This document shows, in pieces, positions 59,290-64,000 of a stretch of 64,000 nt of DNA. Made by a program: the position numbers and the translations under genes. The notes under the pieces were generated by a model. The model had not been told where the DNA came from, searched no databases, and saw only the letters and a list, made by a program, of their open reading frames with translations. This DNA is from Utricularia gibba (taxonomy: Eukaryota > Streptophyta > Magnoliopsida > Lamiales > Lentibulariaceae), in assembly GCA_002189035.1 (NCBI GenBank), contig NEEC01000009.1, forward strand, positions 1,612,001 through 1,676,000. Reading direction: 5' to 3'. Every line of letters starts with the position of its first letter. Position 1 is the stretch's first letter.

Positions 59290-61523
59290 CTAGCGACGCC
59301 CTGTGCGGGATTTGGCCCTTGCTTTCTGAAAACATTGAAGAGATGAAATTATGAGCAGTTCTTGAACATGATTCGATATTTCCTAATCTGAGTGTTGTAA
59401 GTTAAACATGGAATTAAGACAAGAGTCCTAAACAGATGGTGGAGTTTCAACCCAAAGCCTAGCACAACCAAATAAACATTACTTGGAAGAAATATGTGCA
59501 TTTATTGATTGAACTGAAATAGGAGGAGGCAAAACTACTCACGGATGCAGTATTGAAGCTTGATCCCGATCCAGTTGCAGCTCCTACTCGCAAAATAGAG
59601 AAAACTCCATCAGAAATTAAGAAAAAGGCTATAATACTGATACAAAGCAATTAATATATGCAGTTTCATCAAGATGGAATACTGTTTTTTACAACAAAAA
59701 AAAAAGTCTGTGTGTAGCTTCAGATAAGACACAAATAAAATACGTTCATCTTTACAATGCAACATACATTTAAGGATTACTAGAAATGGCTAACCTGTTG
59801 CAAAGGGCGTTGCAAATGTTGAAACTCCAGAAGAAGGGGTTGACATGAACAAGGGTGCGGAGCTGCCGAAGGGGGTGCTGATATGTTACTAAAAAGCGAT
59901 GTCTGGGAGGACACAGCTCCAGATGAGGAAGCAAATGGAGTAGATGTTACTGGGGTGGAGAAGAGAGATGGGGTGGATGGGGCCATGACAGGAGTTGAAA
60001 AAAGTGAGGATCCACTTGCAGCTGAAGCTGATTGAACAGCATGCACGCTTGCTGCAGTCGATGGTCCAGATGCTGACGTGATGGCTAGTTGTCCAGCAGG
60101 TTGACCCATTGGTTGCGATACTACAGGTAAATGTAATGTTGGGTGAATCCTTCGAGCTGCAGCCTCCTGTTTGGCAGTCTCCCGCCGCTCAGCTTCAAGA
60201 AACGGGTTACTTCCATCCCCTCGCCGGCGCTGGTCATCCAGGTAGGCTGTCTTCATAGATTCAATGTACTGGTGAATGCTTTCAACCTACAAATGCCAAA
60301 CCATAAATCACAGGAACAACAGTAGAAAAGGCATCAGAAACTCAAGCAGCCGCAGCTTGAAGTCTTATGCTGGAAATGAAGGAACGATGATGAGGCATTC
60401 CACGACACAAAGTAGAGAGGAATTCAAGTTCAGTACCTTTGCAGCAACATGCACAAAAAATTCATGAACGTTTGTCATGACTTTTGGCAGAGATTGCAGG
60501 AGTGAGGAACTACCACCATTGGAGTTCCCATTCTCTAAAAGCAATAACTGCTCCAGCTCCTCGATCCACTGACGACACTCTGCCAGATACTTATCGAATC
60601 GGGAAACAGTTTGCTGCAAAAATGGAGATGGTTTCTTGGGCAGTCCACTGTAGAAATCAATTATTGGTATCATTGCGCTTGTCGTAGGTGAACCACTAGA
60701 TGGTTTAGGAATAGCTACTCCTGATGATTGGGATGTTCCAGTTGTAGCAGTAGCAGCTGTCTTACTTTGGTGACTAAAACGTGGTCGCAACATCATAAAA
60801 GACCGAACAGCTACCTCCGCATGTCGTAACATATCTTTAATAGCAGACATAAGCTCCTTCAAAGTCACTTTTTGCCTCTCCATAGCAATACTATTTCCAC
60901 CGAGTTCCTGAGATAGTTTACTTTCAAAACCTCGATAACTAGGAAATCCTCATTTACAAAGAACACTATTCCAGAAAAAAATTAATTAACTCCAAAAAAA
61001 AGAAACAAGTATATGTTATACCAACCACTTTGGACAAGAAAAAAGGCGAAAGATTTCCAAAAAAAATGAACCCCAATATGAACCTGAGCCATTGAGCTAG
61101 CAGCGGCCTCGAATGCGTTGTTAGGAATGGGAGAATCATAAAGCCTGCTGCATTGATCCAATCGCTGGCTCTCATCTCTGTATTCTAATATTCTTTCCCT
61201 GAGACCATCCATTTAAGACTCAATTCAACCCTTTGAACTCAAAGGAAACAACTAAGAAAGTAATATCGCAAAAATAATTACTCAATTTGAAGCAGAAATT
61301 TCTGGGAATCAGGATGAAGGTCGGCCCATTTGGTCCCATAAGTTGCAGGAGATCTATCAGCCGTGAAAAGAAAGAGTTTCTGTTGAGATTGAGATTGCTG
61401 CTGTGGAGGCTGCGGCTGCTGCAGTTGGAACTGAAAAGGGGACTGCTGCGGCTGCTGAAATGGAGTAGCTTGTTGAAACGAGGATTGGAATGTAGACTGC
61501 TGTGGTGTGAACGAGAATGACAT
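59290..61523 (-). CDS. NUP58: Nuclear pore protein NUP58, one-base frame break
   Basis: Six exons: complement of 61282..61523, 61084..61198, 60437..60907, 59795..60286, 59543..59583, 59290..59325; about 465 aa if one base is restored. N-terminal Gln/Phe-rich FG-type region (SFSFTPQQSTFQSSFQQ), a central coiled-coil set (LKELMSAIKDMLRHAEVAVR, RFDKYLAECRQWIEELEQLL, NVHEFFVHVAAKVESIHQYI) and a Ser/Thr/Phe-rich C-terminal part with SLFSTP repeats, ending in a basic KARAKSRTGRR. This matches plant NUP58 (At4g37130) of the NUP62-NUP54-NUP58 central channel. The frame breaks at the plus-strand G5 run 59871-59875; beyond it FGSSAPLFMSTPSSGVSTF appears in the next frame and one base restores the phase of the exon 4-5 junction. 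Confidence 0.9.
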
Positions 61524-62252
61524 CCTCGCCGGTTACGCAAGCGTCTATGCCGAAAACATCAAACCGGAAACCATGAGAAAGAAAGGATCTTGGAAACCCC
61601 TTTTCACCTCTAAACCCTAAATCTTAACGGCGAGCAACAAAAATGGCGCCACTGGAAATTGGGAGCTTTTTATTTTCAGTGGAGTTTTTTTAAGAAAATT
61701 AAAAAAAAACTGTTATATAAAATTGTATTTTCTTTTTATTTTAGCTACTGGTATCTTGTGATTTTAGGGCTTCGAGCAATCCTGATCAAATTTGTCGTTC
61801 TTCTTCGTAATCATCTCACCGCTACTCAGCACCTACGTGAACATCACGTATTTTCTCCTCAGTTGACGCTGTAGATACGACGTCTTTGGTCTTACGTGTT
61901 CGGTTTTGGAAGGTACTCCTGGTTCCGTGGCGAATATCTGTTGTTGCTTAAATTTTGTCAATTGTCTTCTCATAGTTCTCAATTGAGTGCTACTGGTTGT
62001 CATGATTCTAGATTGGTTGCTGCTGTATGTACGTATGTATACCCTTCTGTGTCTGTTAACTCTTATGGGAAGTCTGTTGGCTCCGGGTGATGATTGTCTC
62101 CGTTCGACAGTTTGACGTTTGCTGATTTCCGACTAAGAATTAGCTGTCTTGAACCGCATACTAATTGGGTTGCTGTTTTTTATTTAAAAAAGAAGGTTAG
62201 GATTCAGGGGCAGAATTCAAAGTAAGCTTGGTGCTCATGTACGTATTGGAAG
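61524..62252. promoter_or_regulatory. Divergent promoter region NUP58 / SMR gene
   Basis: 729 bp between ATGs facing apart. An AAACCCTAA telobox is at 61612-61620, about 90 bp upstream of the NUP58 ATG. The open frame at 61896-62090 has no ATG-led family signature and may be 5' UTR. Confidence 0.5.
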
Positions 62253-63776
62253 ATGAATGAAATCCATATTAATGATAAGAGGAGTATGCGGAGCAAGAGT
62301 GCAGAAGGTACTAGGAACCGAGGTTGGACAGCATTCGACCTTGAGCAAAGACGGAAGCAACATGGTTCCAAGGCCGATGATTCCTTAGAAGACTATCCTG
62401 CATTAAGGGGTGAGTACCCCAAGAGACCACCACTTAACAAACACAGATCACAGTTAGAGAAGCCCTTTTCTTCAGTAGTTAGAAGTTCAGTTCGTACTTT
62501 GGCTGATACACAAGACAGAGCCCAAGAGAAGACCATGGCGCCTGGTACAATCTCTTCTGTAGATTCAGGCAGAAATACTGATGCTTGTCAGAGACTTAGT
62601 GATCTTCATCCTTGGGCTGACAAAAGCTTCATCCAGGACGTGTTGGCTGCTGTCGATCAAGATTTGGATGAGGCATCGCGTTTTCTTGGGGAGATGCTTG
62701 TCGGTGGCAGTAATCATGACAACGCGAGTTTAACGTCTGATGGTTGTGATGTAACAGCATTTGATGTCGAACGTTTGTCTGCCGACAGGAAGGAAGAAAT
62801 AAGCTGCCATTCGCATGGTGCACCGATTGATGCCTATAAGACTAGCGACTTTCTAGCATTGCCAATATTAACATTGGATCCTTTCAAGCCCTCCGTTGAT
62901 GAGTCCGAGCCTTCCTGGAGTGAGGAGGATGTTTACATGCGCCATAGAAAAGAAGCGATAAAGATGATGCGGTATTTTTATTTTAATGTCTGTGGTGATA
63001 GTTTATATTCATTTGATTGTATCTTACATTTTTTTTTCTCAGATCTGCATCCCGCCTATCGAAGTCTGCAAATGAAGCGTATCTGAGAGGTGGCCACATA
63101 GCTGCACGCCAATTCTCTCGGAAAGCTCATGAGCAATGGATTGCTGCCCGGAATCTGAATGCCAAGGCAGCTAATGAAATTCTCAGGACTAGGAACTCCT
63201 CGAATGACATCTGGAGATTGGATTTACATGGCCTACATGCGGCAGAAGCAATTGTAGCATTGCAGCAGCGGTTACAAATCGTGGAATCTGTTCATCCACT
63301 ACAGCTGAAAGCCACTTCAAATCCCTTCTCCAGTGAACCAGCAACATCCACCCCATCAGAACCGTCTGCATCTCCCCTCAAAACTCATAAGCTTGGGACA
63401 CAGAACCCCACATCTAGGCAGATTCCTTGGTTGCTGGAAGCCATAACAGGTTAGCCACTTGGAACCAAAATCCTTTCGCCATGATGAAAACCTACATCTC
63501 AGTTTTTTCCCCACAGGAAAGGGCAATCATAGTCAAGGTCCAGCTGCACTACCATCAGCAGTAAAAAGCTTTCTTAGTGAAAATGGGTAAAGGAAACACA
63601 TCTGCTTTAAATCTTTAATCCTCGTTGAAGAATAATTTTCCAGTGTGTGGTTCTTGAAGGGTGTGCAGGCCTGCTCATACTGGTATATTAACATATATAC
63701 TCATCATCTCTACAGGTATCATTTTGATGAAAGACCGGGGGCGATTGTAATTAGACCAAAATTCCGGCACCGGTAA
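62253..63776 (+). CDS. SMR-domain protein with CUE-like and DUF1771 domains (At5g58720-like)
   Basis: Four exons, 62253..62971, 63043..63449, 63517..63586, 63716..63776; phases agree, 418 aa with the stop at 63774-63776. Order: a disordered N-terminus, a CUE-like helix set (HPWADKSFIQDVLAAVDQDL DEASRFL), a DUF1771 helical region (HRKEAIKMMRSASRLSKSAN to ANEILRTRN) and a C-terminal Smr domain with LDLHGLHAAEAI, GKGNHSQGPA and FDERPGAIVIRPKF. Smr domains bind or cut nucleic acids and occur in MutS2 and GUN1; the DUF1771-Smr pair is typical of the plant CID5/CID7 and N4BP2 type. The LDLHGL and GKGNHS motifs are intact. Function in plants is little known. Confidence 0.9.
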
Positions 63777-64000
63777 GTTGCATTTAACATGAAACCTTCG
63801 ACAGCCATCCTTCTGCACCTTCTTCCTTGTATCATATTCTTCTATCTTGGTAACTTAGAGAGCATAATCCACGCAAGTGGGTTATTCTTGTGTGTGCGGA
63901 TACCATCGATTTTGTGTAATATTCATTTAAACTCCATTTGTGGTAGCTGTTAAAGTTTCTTATTATTCTTCTAATTGCTGGATCACAGTAAAATATATTA
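63777..64000. other. 3' flank of the SMR gene
   Basis: Probable 3' UTR and spacer; nothing coding seen before the window ends. Confidence 0.4.

Noticed and set aside
1-64000. CRISPR arrays, operons, rRNA or tRNA genes
   Set aside because: No regularly spaced repeats, no polycistronic layout and no convincing tRNA or rRNA sequence in this plant nuclear window.

Overview
This is nuclear DNA from a flowering plant, probably a eudicot. Genes are split by short GT-AG introns with AT-rich spacers, and the protein families are plant-type: TMK and LRR-III receptor kinases, a subclass III SnRK2, SOSEKI, DUF868 and pectin acetylesterase. No bacterial, viral, organellar or intact transposon gene was seen. 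I rebuilt exon-intron models by hand from reading frame, splice dinucleotides and splice phase, so most genes below are multi-exon models rather than single open frames. Gene names are from recognition of the family, not from a search.

Layout. 0.3-7.8 kb: an LRR pseudokinase, a TMK-type receptor kinase and an aspartyl protease, all on the minus strand. 8.5-11.9 kb: a CAF1 deadenylase and the decapping cofactor DCP1, tail to tail. 12.5-18.6 kb: an OTU deubiquitinase (OTLD1-like) head to head with a plastid-type aldo-keto reductase, with twin G-boxes and a (GA)20 tract between them. 18.7-26.2 kb: a decayed ribosomal P2 gene, a DUF868 gene, a SAAL1-like ARM-repeat gene and the mitochondrial ATP10 assembly factor. 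27-32.2 kb: CKS1, SOSEKI and a small MAKR-like protein. 34.2-43.4 kb: a CTLH/CRA-domain protein and a membrane sulfotransferase-like gene. 46.5-58.8 kb: a short MIP1-type leucine-zipper gene, an OST1/SnRK2.6-like kinase, a decaying ATG101 copy, a pectin acetylesterase and a CCR4-homolog-4-like nuclease. 59.3-63.8 kb: NUP58 head to head with an SMR-domain protein.

Functional links. CAF1, DCP1 and the CCR4-like nuclease all belong to mRNA turnover families. The SnRK2 and TMK kinases belong to ABA and auxin signalling. The rest looks like ordinary gene-dense euchromatin. The CTLH, SnRK2, ATG101 and LRR-kinase genes recall one Arabidopsis chromosome 5 block (about At5g668 to At5g672, from memory).

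Main second-look points. (1) Five otherwise intact genes each lack exactly one base, four of them at a G/C run of five or more or a G-run/A-run junction; adding one base restores frame and downstream splice phase every time, which points to consensus errors rather than five pseudogenes. (2) The aldo-keto reductase has two diverged but intact first coding exons that can join the same acceptor. (3) ATG101 and RPP2 each survive as intron-bearing relics. (4) A 52-codon ORF lies under a site II/telobox promoter and has no recognised family.
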